A stretch of 24,534 bases of DNA from Botryllus schlosseri. Lineage: Eukaryota > Chordata > Ascidiacea > Stolidobranchia > Styelidae. How positions within the stretch are numbered: the first letter of the stretch is position 1; each line of letters opens with the position of its first letter. Under the pieces are notes generated by a model. That model was not told where the DNA came from and made no database searches. It saw only the letters and a list, made by a program, of their open reading frames with translations. Positions 1 through 11,300 of this stretch are shown here, piece after piece. Made by a program: the position numbers and the translations under genes. Location: assembly GCA_000444245.1 (NCBI GenBank), contig ATSW01004189.1, positions 1 through 24,534 on the forward strand, read 5' to 3'.

Positions 1-295
1 GGCTACAAGCTGTAAAATGTCAAATGATAAGTTCACCGACAGTGCAAAATCTACGATGCAAACGAAATGCGGGCTGCAACAAAATTTTAACTCTGTAAAC
101 AATTTTGACATTTTTTGACCTAATGGTACAATTTTGACATGTAAAAAAAATCGCCCTAATTATTATATATTATTCAAATGTAGAATTGTTCGAAGGGCTG
201 CATACTTTTAGCAGTTAATCGGAGGTGGCTACTTTTGACGCGTCGGGTTACATGTTCGCGACTAACGCAAAATGATTAATCACGCTACAAATAGG
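1..295. other. non-coding left edge, probably DRC3 intron
   Basis: No open frame with coding character is visible here. The stretch is AT-rich and lies upstream of the first recognisable DRC3 exon, so it is most likely intronic sequence of that gene. Its last 8 bases (288-295, CAAATAGG) are the left target-site copy of the hAT element that follows. Confidence 0.4.
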
Positions 296-790
296 CAGTG
301 TTGTAACCAAGTCACATGGTTCAGAGTCACAAGTCAATCTCACTTATATAGTTTTGACTTGAGTCAAGTCGAGTCATTTTCAATTCACACCGAGTCAAGT
401 CCGAGTCCAAGTCATCATGTTCAGTTGTTCACTGTTCAGCTCTCACTTCAATCTGGTTCAACCCACTTTTTTCAACTCTGCTCGAGTGATATAGAATGGC
501 TTGCATTCATAATATAGTGATTTTCCGCAGTCTTAACAGCGTCTCGCCTTATTTTCCATGTATCAGGGCTGATAAACGAAATACCAATAATGCGGTAACT
601 TTACTATTCTTCGAAGTTACAATGGAATGACTGTCTTGACCGTCCTAGTCTCGAGTCATATGACTTGGTTTGAGTCATGCACAATGACTCGAGTACAAGT
701 TGAGTCAATACAAAAATTGACCCGAGTCAAGTCTAGTCACCAAAAAATCGTGACTCGAGTCGAGTCATAACTCGAGTCATTACAACCTTG
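296..790. mobile_element. non-autonomous hAT-type element (495 bp) rich in GAGTCA repeats
   Basis: The left end reads CAGTGTTGTAA and the right end, read inward on the other strand, CAAGGTTGTAA. The element is flanked by an exact 8-bp target duplication, CAAATAGG, at 288-295 and 791-798. Terminal inverted repeats starting CAG.GTTG with 8-bp duplications are hAT hallmarks. The interior is built of degenerate GAGTCA/TGACTC units in both orientations and has no transposase frame, so it is a MITE-like passenger. It sits in what is inferred to be a DRC3 intron. Related fragments occur at about 1244-1378 and 7188-7257. Confidence 0.85.
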
Positions 791-1243
791 CAAATAGGTG
801 ACATTTTTTAAAATGAATTGTTATGGTGTTACAGGGGCTATTTTGCCCAGTTGGCAGGGCCTAAAAACCTCATATGTAGAAGTGGGAAGTGTCTAAAAAT
901 GTAATCACTCGAGTGAGAAGCACAAGTATGCAAAATCTACCTGAATTACTGACCACATCTCAGTACATGTTATGGTAAATGTGTTTTGTGGTGATAGACC
1001 GTAACAAGTCATATTTGAAGTAAAGTTTGTGCATTCATTTTTCCAGTATCAACTGCTGCACATGTTTTTACAACGTGAATACACCTTTGGAATCGATTGC
1101 GGGCTTTTTAAAATGTTTAAATGTTCAGTATGTAGCTATTCTACGTATACATGAGCGATACAGCGCCTTTTTGCAGGTATCTGTATTTAAAACAGTTAGC
1201 GAAAATACAATGACTTTTTACATATCTCGTACTTTGAAAATTC
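791..1243. other. non-coding intronic stretch
   Basis: I see no coding exon or RNA gene here. It holds the right target-site copy of the preceding element (791-798) and unremarkable AT-rich sequence. Around 831 a CAGGGG-type sequence resembles a transposon end, but no partner end was found. Confidence 0.35.
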
Positions 1244-1378
1244 AACTTGACCAAGTGACTAGTAGTGACTTGACTCGAATCACCTTTGAAAATCGAGTGA
1301 CTTGACTTGACTCAAGTTAAAATGTCAATGACTCAAGATGACTTGTGACTCAAAGGTAGTGACTTGATCCCAACACTG
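1244..1378. mobile_element. right-end fragment of a second hAT element, GAGTCA family
   Basis: The right end reads CAACACTG. Read on the minus strand from 1378 it gives CAGTGTTGGGATCAAGTCAC, closely matching the left end of the element at 296 (CAGTGTTGTAACCAAGTCAC) and continuing with the same GAGTCA-type units for about 130 bp. No matching left end or 8-bp duplication of the flank ATGTAGCC was found, so it looks truncated. The left boundary is approximate. Confidence 0.6.
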
Positions 1379-1535
1379 ATGTAGCCTAATGCGGTACAGT
1401 ATAAAGACCAAATTGCTCCCAATCATTTTGAGGTTTTGTAAAGGGCTCCAACAATAAGCTTGAGAACCACATGGTCTTGATGCAAGAACAACATAGTTTG
1501 CACTATCACGGATAACGATATGTGTTCATTCTCAG

Positions 1536-2848
1536 ATATTTTCGGAAATAACCATAGCCACCGATGCCACTGTTCTCGAAGGAAAGATGTCAGAGTATCA
1601 TTCAGAAGTTAATCGTGTTTGGGATTTGTTGATGGGTTTCGAAATGCAATTGGTCGACCAGTTGGAGGAGACAATCAAGGACTTCGAAAGAAACCTTGCG
1701 GATATGATGACATCATTTGTGGAATATGTCCAAGGACTGTATCCTTCACAAATAATTTAAAATTTTTGATTGTTTGATACATCCATTGGATTTGAATAAT
1801 GATCCTTGACATTGAATTACACAAACTTTTAGCATCTCTCAAATTCGTGAACTTGAGAACACCCATAACGAGAAGCTTTTGGAAATGTCCATGGCGACAT
1901 TGGAGAAGGCCGTAAAGAATGAACTGGATGATGACATGCCCGATGAAGTGCGCCAGGTATGTATGACATAGTCTTCATCAACGAATATTCGAGCCATACC
2001 TACTCTTATTTGATAGAACCAACCAATCATGCAATGCAGTTTTGTTTTAGATGTGGGACTTTCGTAGTATCCTGGTACAGTTTTCATCTGTTATTACTAA
2101 ATCAAGTTTTGCCCAGTGGTTCCCAACCTTTTTACGGTCCTAATGCAATTAACGATTAGAAATTTGATAAGGTGAATCCTAATGAAGTTCAGCACCTTTT
2201 TCCAGATCTATTCATGGCCAATTTGGGAAACCCATTACTTTGAAAAAATATTCAACACCTTTCCAACCCCCACGTTGAAAACCACCGCACTAGCCAGTCT
2301 CAAGCACAAAGAGTATAGGGTAGAATTTAATCAATTGGGTACAAAAGCCAGTCCTGTCATGTCAGAGACATGTCAAATTCGCCAGGAAGATGGATGTTGT
2401 TCTGAATTGTACTGAACGATGTTAAATTAATACCAAAAAGTGCAAGAACATATATATCTGAGATGCTGAAGGAATCTTCAACAAAATTACTCACCGATTA
2501 TTCAACTTTGCCAAAATATTTGATATAGTTGAACATTTACAACCTAGACCACACGTCAGTGGTGAAGGCTATGAACCTATTCCATATTATTATATTGTTC
2601 AGCTCTTTGTGGATAAAGAAACAATCGTGAATGCTATCGGCGCATCACACGATGTACATCTTCTCAAAATCGACAACAGAGAGGACGATATTGTAACGCG
2701 AAGCGGAGCATGGCTAACCGCCCTAATCGCAAAACTCCACGCCGAAGAGACGACACGAAATCGACAGAGGGTGGTGGAAATTTCAAACTATGTAGATCAT
2801 TTGCGAGAAGAGGTTGACACCCTGGAAGTTAGCGATGCTCATGCGTGA
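1536..2848 (+). CDS. DRC3: Dynein regulatory complex subunit 3 (DRC3/LRRC48-like), C-terminal three exons
   Basis: DRC3 is a subunit of the nexin-dynein regulatory complex, which links outer doublet microtubules and controls dynein in motile cilia. Three exons join in one frame: 1536-1738 (acceptor CTCAG, donor GTATCC), 1833-1956 (acceptor TTTTAG, donor GTATGT) and 2603-2848 (acceptor TTCAG, stop TGA at 2846). Together they encode 190 residues, the C-terminal part of a protein that is about 520 residues in human. The leucine-rich repeats typical of the N-terminus must lie left of the window. The visible part is a charged, coiled-coil-like segment with family-type blocks, notably THNEKLLEMSMATLEKAV, LFVDKETIVNAIGASHDVHL and LLKIDNREDD. 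Identification is from recall of the DRC3 family. The introns are 94 and 646 bp; the second contains a hAT end. Confidence 0.78.
2114..2160. mobile_element. hAT terminal fragment in DRC3 intron
   Basis: CAGTGGTTCCCAACCTTTTT at 2114 is a classical hAT/Charlie-like terminus, nearly the same as the left end of the element at 3017. No opposing end and no duplication of the flank GTTTTGCC was found before the next exon, so only one terminus is claimed. The right boundary is arbitrary. The sequence to about 2420 may belong to the same element. Confidence 0.5.
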
Positions 2849-2880
2849 CGCTTCTTACTTTATTTTGTTCTCTATAAAAA

Positions 2881-2886
2881 AATATA
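2881..2886 (+). terminator. candidate DRC3 poly(A) signal (AATATA variant)
   Basis: AATATA lies 33 bp after the DRC3 stop and is followed by a TG-rich stretch. No canonical AATAAA is near. DRC1 in this window has the same variant downstream of its stop. Confidence 0.35.
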
Positions 2887-2949
2887 TATGCCTTGTATAT
2901 GTAAAGATTGTTGCTGACTAACTGGGGTGGATGTCCTAAGAATCTAGAT

Positions 2950-4169
2950 CAGGGGTCCTCAAGCTTTTTTAAACACGGAATGTTTAGGGTACCGTAGTTG
3001 CCTGGATCCCTTGGACCAGTGGTTCTCAACCTTTTTGACTTCGCGGACCCCTTTTTGACTGTGACGGACCTCTGCGGACCCCCTCAAGTTTTAGTTCAAA
3101 TTTGGATAGATGGAGGCTAATGTAATATTAACGCGTAACGCTTCCGACGATACTTTTGGTGTGTTCGCAACATTTATCGCAAATGAAGAAACATGTTTAT
3201 AATGAACGTATCACGTCCACTCGTCCAGCCTAGTCACTTTATCTAGCATCTCATCTTGAAGTTATTCTGGAATAGTGGTTATGTATATCACAGGATAAAA
3301 TGGATTTCGTGGCACGGTTTCAATCCCTTCATTGGGAAAAAGTAGGGAAATGCTTCAGGACTTTTTATTTTAAACGACTGTTCACTAATTTGATGACACA
3401 AGTTTAAATCGAAAACATTTACGAAGTTAACCTGATTGATCTTACTACCTCCATATCTTTATTTTTTCCACAAACCCCAACAAAACGTCTCTAAAGAGCA
3501 ATATGTTTGTATCAGTAGGTTATTGGCAATTTGGCAATTTAATTGTCACAGTAGGATATTTCATGTCAGACGATTATTCTGATGTGAGTAATGAGGTTTT
3601 AGCAGTTGTGGAGGAAGGCTACTTTATGCTTTCCCTAATTTAAAAATTGAATAAAAATTAGGTTATCAATCATTTTAAAAATTTAGAGGTCTCGCGGACC
3701 CCAGGTTGAGAACCACTGCCTTAGACCAGTAGCTATTAACCAGGGATGGTTTTGTAGTATATCAGTGCAGCTTGCAGATGAATGAGCTAACAGACGACAG
3801 ACCTAGTTTCAACATGATCCTAGACAAAAAGCAGTAACAATATAGCTTAGCTATTAGTAAAATTGACAGCCTGATTCTTCATGTGCTTTACATCTGGTTG
3901 AACTTCCATTATTTAATGCATGCGTTCAACATGTTAAAGTACTGAATACATTGAGTTTTTAATACCTATTAATACAATTTTTACTCCCGTCAGCCATCGT
4001 GTGAGGGAGTACGAGAAACACGGCCTAGACGAGAGATTTGGGAACTTATTTACTGGTTTAAGACCATGTGGTGGCTAAAATGGACATTGGACATATCTAA
4101 TAAATAGGCTTAATGTAGTATTATAGTTGTAGTTTCAACATAGCCCTTCTACGGACCTTAGTTCACCAG
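2950..4169. mobile_element. older hAT-like element interrupted by a nested hAT insertion
   Basis: The left end is CAGGGGTCCTCAAGC at 2950. The right end, read on the minus strand from 4169, is CTGGTGAACTAAGGTCCGTA, whose inner part resembles common hAT ends (AACTA.GGCCCG). The 8-bp flanks are identical, ATCTAGAT, at 2942-2949 and 4170-4177. Without the insertion at 3017-3718 and its duplicated target the element would be about 510 bp. The two termini match each other poorly, so the exact flanking duplication is the main support. No transposase frame is visible. Confidence 0.55.
3017..3718. mobile_element. non-autonomous hAT (Charlie-like) element, 702 bp, nested
   Basis: The left end is CAGTGGTTCTCAACC followed by TTTTTGAC and GCGGACCCC. 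The right end, read on the minus strand from 3718, is CAGTGGTTCTCAACC followed by GGGGTCCGCGAG, giving 15 identical terminal bases. The flanks CCTTGGAC (3009-3016) and CCTTAGAC (3719-3726) form an 8-bp target duplication with one mismatch. No transposase frame was seen. It lies inside the older element 2950-4169. Confidence 0.88.
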
Positions 4170-4177
4170 ATCTAGAT

Positions 4178-4590
4178 AAATATCATAGACTCGTCGGCAT
4201 TCAATAAGTCTACAATCCCGAGAGGCATTTTAAGCGACATGCTCGAGTGGGGATTACACTGCAGTGATGCAAGGTGGAATCATTCCTGTAAACATTTACA
4301 TCAGTGAGGCATGGGAAGGGGCGTCTCCGAGGGATTTGACCACAGCCTATTACGAAGGATTATAAAATTTCCCAGGTACGGTGTCAATACTGTGAATGAC
4401 GGTAAAGTGTAAGAGAAAGCGCAACAAATGCTTTAAAACAGATAAGCGATTGATATGAGAAGGCGGGTAATGCCGTTGATAGAAACGCCCCCTGCAGCCA
4501 TCTGCACGGAGATGCATTTTTTCCCAAAGTGACAAGACATGAAGACAAGCGCCTTCAACCGTGAGACAAAAAAAGAGCGCTTTCGCTACG
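4178..4590. other. intergenic stretch, nothing recognised
   Basis: No coding, RNA or repeat signal could be supported between the old hAT element and the CpG-rich region upstream of H3.3. Confidence 0.4.
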
Positions 4591-5118
4591 TGACGTATGA
4601 ATTGAATATTCGAAAATTCAAAACTACATCGCGCGCCTAATATGATTCACGGCCCAGCGAGAATAGAAGGAGAGGAAAGCGCTATTGCGAAAGCTCGGGC
4701 GAGTAGCTATTGAAAACGGCTAACATATAACAGAGAGAGATTTCGACTTCGTGTTTAGTTTAGCTTAGACGGGCGCTACGCATGACGCGATCCGGATAGC
4801 GAGCGAGACAGCCTTTCTCGTTTCATAGTTATCTGTCTCGGTAGCAGGAACCAGAAAGAAATCGCGTTTCGTGTGCTTGCTGTACCACGGCTTTCTGTTC
4901 GTAGATATCGCGTTCTCAGTCATGACGAAGGGGAGTTCCGACGAAATTTAGTATTAAATACACTGACAAGATATATTTGTAATGTTTCGCAACGATGAAA
5001 CTATGTTTATTACGGATATTTCATCGATATTCCTTTGTTCGAGAAGCGCAGCGCGTGTTGCGAGTTGGCTTCGTGATCGCGAATTGAAATTCAAAATGGC
5101 GTCCTCGTGACTACGTCA
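4591..5118 (+). promoter_or_regulatory. probable H3.3 promoter and first (untranslated) exon region
   Basis: The sequence becomes much richer in CpG than its surroundings. It contains CRE-type cores, TGACGT at 4591-4596 and TACGTCA at 5112-5118, and a good YY1-type motif, AAAATGGCGTC, at 5093-5103. CRE-like sites are known in vertebrate H3.3 promoters, and YY1 sites commonly sit at starts of housekeeping genes. The H3.3 coding exon begins after a splice acceptor at 5916, so an untranslated first exon should lie in or just after this region. Donor candidates (for example GTAAAG at 5308) are not decisive, and the start site cannot be placed by reading alone. Confidence 0.45.
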
Positions 5119-5916
5119 CTTGATGTTGAGAGAAAAGCAAAAACTACGGTTCTACGGAGTGGCGTAATCAGGGCTTGTGGTTGTTTGAGATATAGATTGC
5201 TGACGTCGAAAGCTGAATATTGTCGAGAGGTTTGGGGTAACCTATGTCGAAAAGGTTGATAAGTACATAGCCGGGATTTTATGGTTTTCTTTATAGTTAT
5301 TTTATCGGTAAAGTAGCTTTGTTCGGTCATCGTGAATGACAGCTGAACCCCATACAGGTTATTTCCACACGTAACAAACATCAAATATGTGGTCGATGTA
5401 TCTAGATGAAACTATACTCACCTATAATGTCTGTACTGTATTCCTGCCAAAAATATGATCATCATTCATCAGAACACAGTGTGTCCATTCAAATGCGTGT
5501 GATCACATATATAAATAATATCTAGAATAATCATATGATGTACTGAGACAAAGACAACGGCTTGATTGTAGTCGCTGACTATGAGTTCTATCGCTCTAGT
5601 GTAATTTCTTATGATACAAATTCACTCGAAGAATATTATATTTCAAATACGAGAATGATTCTCAGGTGGAACTAGGTGGATTTTTCTTCGACTGTCAGCT
5701 CCCGTTAGGTGTTTGGCACCTTTCTTAGCTACTCGGCTGGTAATAATTGGTGCGCTCGTGTAGTGTAGTCTAAGCAATTTAATGCTTTATACTGCATACT
5801 TATGTGGTGCACTGGTTGTAATGCATATTTCTCAGCTATTGCCACCAATATACTACAGTACAATCACTGTAATGTCATTTGCACGACCTAAACACTCATC
5901 TATTTCATTTCATCAG
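5119..5916 (+). other. probable 5'UTR intron of H3.3
   Basis: A pyrimidine-rich tract ends in CATCAG at 5911-5916, forty bases before the H3.3 start codon, and looks like a true acceptor. The stretch before it has no coding signal. The donor is uncertain, so the left boundary is arbitrary. Confidence 0.45.
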
Positions 5917-5946
5917 ATCCGTTTCTACTAGCTTGATCTGAATTGA

Positions 5947-6366
<420 letters not shown>

Positions 6367-6736
6367 GATTCGGGAGTGCAGATTACTTATTGGAGACTTG
6401 GCTTTCTTGCTATATTTTCCAGACATTTGAAGGTCATCTTCGACCATCTTCCGTTGTATATAATTTCAGTGTACGTTCTGTCTCCTTCTGCTTTCACCGT
6501 TAAACGAGATTTTGGTATTTCGATTTTTGGCACACCGATTGAGGACTCCCTAATGACCAAGTTTACTTTTACACACAGCGAGTGTCGTTGGTAGGATGAA
6601 TGTGATTTACGCATGAACTGAAACAGTTCGGGAGATGGTGAGTTCTAGTCTGTTGCGATGCTCGCTGTTTGGGGTGTCCTTGTGAAGCACTGAATGTAGA
6701 TTTTGTGTTTCTTTTATCTATTTTCCGTTTTGAGTT

Positions 6737-6742
6737 AATAAA
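6737..6742 (+). terminator. H3.3 poly(A) signal AATAAA
   Basis: AATAAA lies 370 bp after the H3.3 stop and is followed by GT-rich sequence (GTGGTGTTCG). There is no histone stem-loop between stop and signal. Confidence 0.65.
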
Positions 6743-6833
6743 AGTAAGACCACAGTGGTGTTCGAGTTACTCTGGGATTCGTTGTAGTGGATGTGGGAAG
6801 GTTATCCATTAAATCGTTTGTAATGACCTAGAG

Positions 6834-7030
6834 CAGTGTTCCCTATGCATTGCTTGCGGCCCAAACCTGGGTCACTTGTATCAACATGAGCGTGACAGTT
6901 TAATCAGTAAAAATATTATGACTATTTATTTTGGTTGCAAGACCTCACACGTCTAAATTATGGGTCGCTTTGAAAACGCTTTCGGACCTACTAAATTTTA
7001 TAGAAGACCAGTTCGCACCTAGGGAAGTGA
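6834..7030. mobile_element. hAT-like terminal fragment
   Basis: CAGTGTTCCCTATGCATTGC at 6834 followed by GCGGCCCAAACCTGGGTCAC has the layout of many hAT ends. The left flank is ACCTAGAG. A near copy (ACCTAGGG) occurs at 7017-7024, but no opposing terminus sits beside it. It is listed as a fragment with an arbitrary right boundary. Confidence 0.4.
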
Positions 7031-7187
7031 TCTTTGAATAATTTTGGGGGGCATTTTGATTTTGATTCATATCGAAATATACCATTATTTTCGGCTGGCT
7101 AGTTTGGTAGCCTATGTGCGAGCGAAGCAAGTCCATTTTGGGTCATGCCAATGCGTGCCAGTGTCTAATTTTCTATTCCTGTCACAG

Positions 7188-7257
7188 GATTTGACTCGAG
7201 TCATTTTCAATTCACCACCAAGTCGAGGAGTAACGTGTTCGAGTCTTGAGTCATAGT
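7188..7257. repeat. fragment of the GAGTCA hAT family
   Basis: This stretch contains GACTCGAGTCATTTTCAATT and then CACCAAGTCGAGG, closely following 361-400 in the element at 296 (CGAGTCATTTTCAATTCACA). It is about 70 bp and has no terminal repeat. It is a third trace of the same family in this window. Confidence 0.6.
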
Positions 7258-7264
7258 GTTTACT

Positions 7265-7320
7265 GTAGGTTAACCATATGTCCTCTTTCAAGAAATCGAA
7301 AATGTCCTCCATAGCTTTTA
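7265..7320. mobile_element. terminal fragment of a TAGGGTTACCATA-type hAT element
   Basis: TAGGTTAACCATATGTCCTC at 7265 followed by a second GTCCTCC resembles the ends of the complete element at 23789-24151. No paired end was accepted, and the right boundary is arbitrary. Confidence 0.45.
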
Positions 7321-7940
7321 CAGTTAGGCGATTGTACACTTTGTACTTTACAGGCATAAATGACACGAACAGACTATTTCGACAGCAGCGACGGTAAGGA
7401 ACGCAAAATCTGATGTTGGAGCGGGTGACATCGAACCGAAGGCCTCGTATTCAAAACATCCGAGATCCAAGTTTCTGCGACTAGAAAGCATATATGTATA
7501 ATTTTGTGTGGGCCTGGGTTTCACGCCCTCTTGTAATGGAGGTTGGATATGGATACCCTTGACAGGAAGCTGTGAGGACGGAAATCCTACAGCCGCGTCG
7601 CGGATTTGTCAGAAATGGCCAGCGAATCTTTGGTCGATGGACAGAAACGCGTAATTTACGCTGGTTTAAAGTCTCGCGATTGTATTTTACGTTACGTTGG
7701 AAACCGAAACTATCGCGACTTAATCTCCAAAACAAAGAATGTTCAATAAGAATACCCAATTATATTACCAGATGAAAAAAAAACAGGATTCGTGAACGAA
7801 ACGCGGCAGTCCTCTGTCGACTGTCGTAACTCTCGAACACTTACCCCAGATTCCCAGCCCCGATCACGAGACATCTTCAACTATAAGTGCTCAATCGCAA
7901 CAGTAACACTGTTTATAATATATTTCTCCAATATACATGT
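7321..7940. other. intergenic stretch, nothing recognised
   Basis: Only short open frames without recognisable protein character are present, and no RNA gene or complete repeat was seen. Confidence 0.4.
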
Positions 7941-7946
7941 TTTATT
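7941..7946 (-). terminator. candidate poly(A) signal of the giant CCP gene
   Basis: The plus strand reads TTTATT here, which is AATAAA on the minus strand, 375 bp beyond the stop codon at 8321-8323. The intervening 3'UTR has no coding signal. Confidence 0.45.
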
Positions 7947-8320
7947 CGTGCATGCATTAAATTCGCAACAGCGTCATGTAGCCTACGTGTGCTATTTCTG
8001 AACATATCTTTATATATACACGCAATCTCGACACGCACATCGCAAAATGCTCGATAGTATGTTTATGCTTAAACAAGAATGCACATTGCACATCAGCACA
8101 GTTATGCGAGAAAACGTGGTGCTACAATATAGCTTTCGTATGCGACAAGGTTTCATTCCTCTATAAAACTGAAACAAGCTAATTGAAAATCGTGGATAAG
8201 CGCTTTAGAAGGTAACCACTAACCACCAAGAAGAGTAGCTAAATTCACGGCTGGACCTTGCGCATGTGCAAAACCCGGCGCGCGGGACACGGAAAGACGA
8301 ATCAGTAAATGGAATGCCTT

Positions 8321-11300
8321 TCATTGAATCAGTTGGGAAGGGGAATAGAAGCCTTTCTCTAACGTGCTACGGATCCAATCCTGTCCGCCTGACACGCGGG
8401 TGAAGACCCAAAAGACGCCGTCTCTGACATCTGTCAGAGCGTAACCCGCCAAGCCCACCGCGTACCAATTTCCGTTCCACACACACTGCAACACAGCCCC
8501 TCCGTCATTTTCCTCGCCGTCGTTGGCAACAAGATCATCGCGATCTATTTCAGCGCAAAGAGACGTTTCGCGCTCGTACGGCAACCCCCGCTCGTAGCGT
8601 AACATAATTTCGCACCGCCTTTCAGACAGCAACACCGCAGATGCACTGGTCGCGTAACCCACAGACCGCGACACGTCGCTAATTAGATTTCTCTGAAAGC
8701 TTGCCACCACGCACACATCGCCGGCATGATCTATCTTCCCAACCGTGGAGTCAGGCAAGCAGACTGGCAGCGAGTGATCGTTGGACGGATGTGTCCCGCG
8801 CAATAGTCTCAAAATTGCAATGTTATTATGCAAAGTGTCCTCGTCGAATTTGTCGTAAACCCAAATACGATCTGCCTTATCCAACAAACCTTGCTTCATT
8901 TTCTCTACAAAGTCATTTCTACTGGTAAACCCGTAGGCTGTTATTATTTCATCAACTGCATTACCGATTTCTACATGAGCAACGCAATGAGCGGTGGTGA
9001 TGACAAACCTCGGACTAATGAGGGCCGCGTCGCACACAAGTTTCCACGTTACGACCAGCACTTGCCACGGATACCCGGCTGTACTTGGAGTCTGTTCACG
9101 CACGCCGCAAGATTGAACACTGTCGGGAAGATCTTGGGAAAACCAACGTACAGCGAAACCTTGTTGGTTATCCGAATACGTGTGATCAGAATGCATTTCA
9201 ATATGGAAAATCCCGCGATACGATTGTAGACGGCTATAATTCCGTGAAGAATATATGGTTTTCATTTTGTTTGTGGTCATTTCGTCACCACTCCTCCCAA
9301 GGAATATGACAAGCTTGTCCTTAGCGAATCGCGATTCTTCCCCCGCGTACCGATTCGACAGTCTCACCGGAGTTATGTCTACGGTTACGGCCTTTTGCGG
9401 CAAATCAATAGTCCATTCGCACAATACATCAGGTGGATACGCGTTTGGGAAATTCGGCGTCGAAAAATCACCGTTCTCAAATGTTAGCAGTCCGCCACAC
9501 ATGAAATTGCATACAGTCGATCCGTACCGACTAATTGACACCAACGGGTTACTAACACCACCGATCATATCTCCTACCTCAACCGCGGCCCACATACGAT
9601 CCTCTGAGGACACATTATTTCCCGAAACAAGGCTATGCGATAATAACTCCCCTCCTAGCTTCAAATCGAAATAGGAATATTCGGAAGCAGTACTGCCGCA
9701 CCCGACCTCTTGCGTTTTAGCTTCCAGATCACATTGTTTCATGATCATCGTTCGACTCCCGTCTAGATCCCAGCACAGTTCGGTCGACAGGCTCTGAATC
9801 CGGGAGCTACCGTACCAACGCCACATTCTCCACACTGATATCGGCGAACAATCGTGTATGATCGGCGACCGTAGTTCAGCGTTAGGGGCTACCAAACATC
9901 GTTTATTATCACCGTCCAGAATTCTTCCAAGTTTATAGGCAATATCAGGCTGTTCATCTGGTTGTATAGCAAAAATGAGAACTAATCTTTCGCTGGGAGA
10001 AACTTCTACATTGTAACAGAAAGGCCGACCGTCTTTAGACCATTGTCCGCTTTCAAGGCACTCGACCAGCGACGGCCCGTCCAGCGCGTATCCGTCGACG
10101 CATGAAAACGTACATGAAGTGCCAGGAAACAAACTTTCCCCGGTTTGGCACTTACTCGGCGATACACGTCCTTTGTAAAGACCGGGTAAAGGTTCACATG
10201 CCACTGGCGCGCAAAGCTGAGCTCCGCCGATCCACATCCCGTCAGAACCGCAAATTCTGGTGGCTTCGCCAATCCGTACATGACCCTCTTGGCAATCGAA
10301 ACGAAGTGTACTGCCTGTCGTAATGGCACTATTTGATAAACCACTGTAGGACACCGTTTCAACCCCATCCACGCCTGACTCTATCCTAGGACAAAGCCCA
10401 CTTGAGCAAACTCCGATCTCATTCGACCACTCGCCTGCCAAACAAGACGCAGTCGCGTTTCCTATGACCGTGTATCCAACGCTGCAGGTCATCGTGCATA
10501 AAGCACCAGCTGAGCTCTTACCACTAATGCATGAATCGGGTTTGACAGTTGAATTCCCCGGTACCTGCAATGCCGGGCATAACCTGCGACATGTAGGCTT
10601 GGATCCGGACCAACCTTTCGTATCGCAAGTAACCGCGTCGGGGCCTACAATGTCGTATCCATCAGAGCAGTTGAAGTGACATACTTTTCCGACGTCGTTC
10701 TCTGTATTTTGACAAGATTCCGGCCAAAGTGTTCCGCCTTTTGGTGGCGATAGGCTCGGACAATATGGTTTACACAACGGAACGTCACCCGACCATTTCC
10801 GGGAACCACCACAATACATCGTGTCGTTTCCGACAAGCACATGCGTCCCGGGACACTTGAATCGACATGTACGACCCACGCGCACTTTTCTGTCGTTGCA
10901 GACAGACGGATGTACCACGATCGGGCGTTCAACATGTAAAGCCGCGCACAAATTGATTCCTAAACAAGACGGGGGCGAGTTGGTCCAAAACCCATCACTT
11001 TTACAGACCGCTGAAGCCAAACCTTCGATAACATACTGTCCATCGCATTGAAAGTAACAGGTCATCCCAGCAGTGATGAAATCTGAGTAGCATGATTGAG
11101 GCTGTACTGCGATTCCAGGCAAAGGTTTAATTGGTGAGCAAATTCCACCAGTGCGCCGAGAGCAGATTGTTGTGATGCCTTCGTAGTCAGCAACTGCCCA
11201 CTGAGATCCATAAGTCGGGCTTTCAAAGAGTAAAACCCTTCCCGTAAATTGCGGGCCTGAATCCAAATACAGACCTTTATCTGATAACATGAATCGGAAC

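Noticed and set aside
899-1378. a full-length second GAGTCA element starting near 907
   Set aside because: The possible flank pair ATGTAATC/ATGTAGCC matches only 6 of 8 and the start lacks the CAGTGTTG terminus.
296-1378. simple satellite or CRISPR-like array because of repeated GAGTCA units
   Set aside because: The units are irregular in spacing and orientation and are bounded by transposon termini. There are no fixed repeats and spacers.
2182-2415. 77-codon open frame inside a DRC3 intron
   Set aside because: It lies beside a hAT terminus between two good exons and is not spliced into the DRC3 frame. It has no transposase motifs.
7265-7560. a complete second copy of the GGGTTACCATA element, using GGATACCC near 7550 as its right end
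   Set aside because: The flanks on the two sides do not match as an 8-bp duplication and the right end fits poorly.
8701-9674. several plus-strand open frames of 70-140 codons
   Set aside because: They are shadows of the CUB and S1-like coding sequence on the minus strand.
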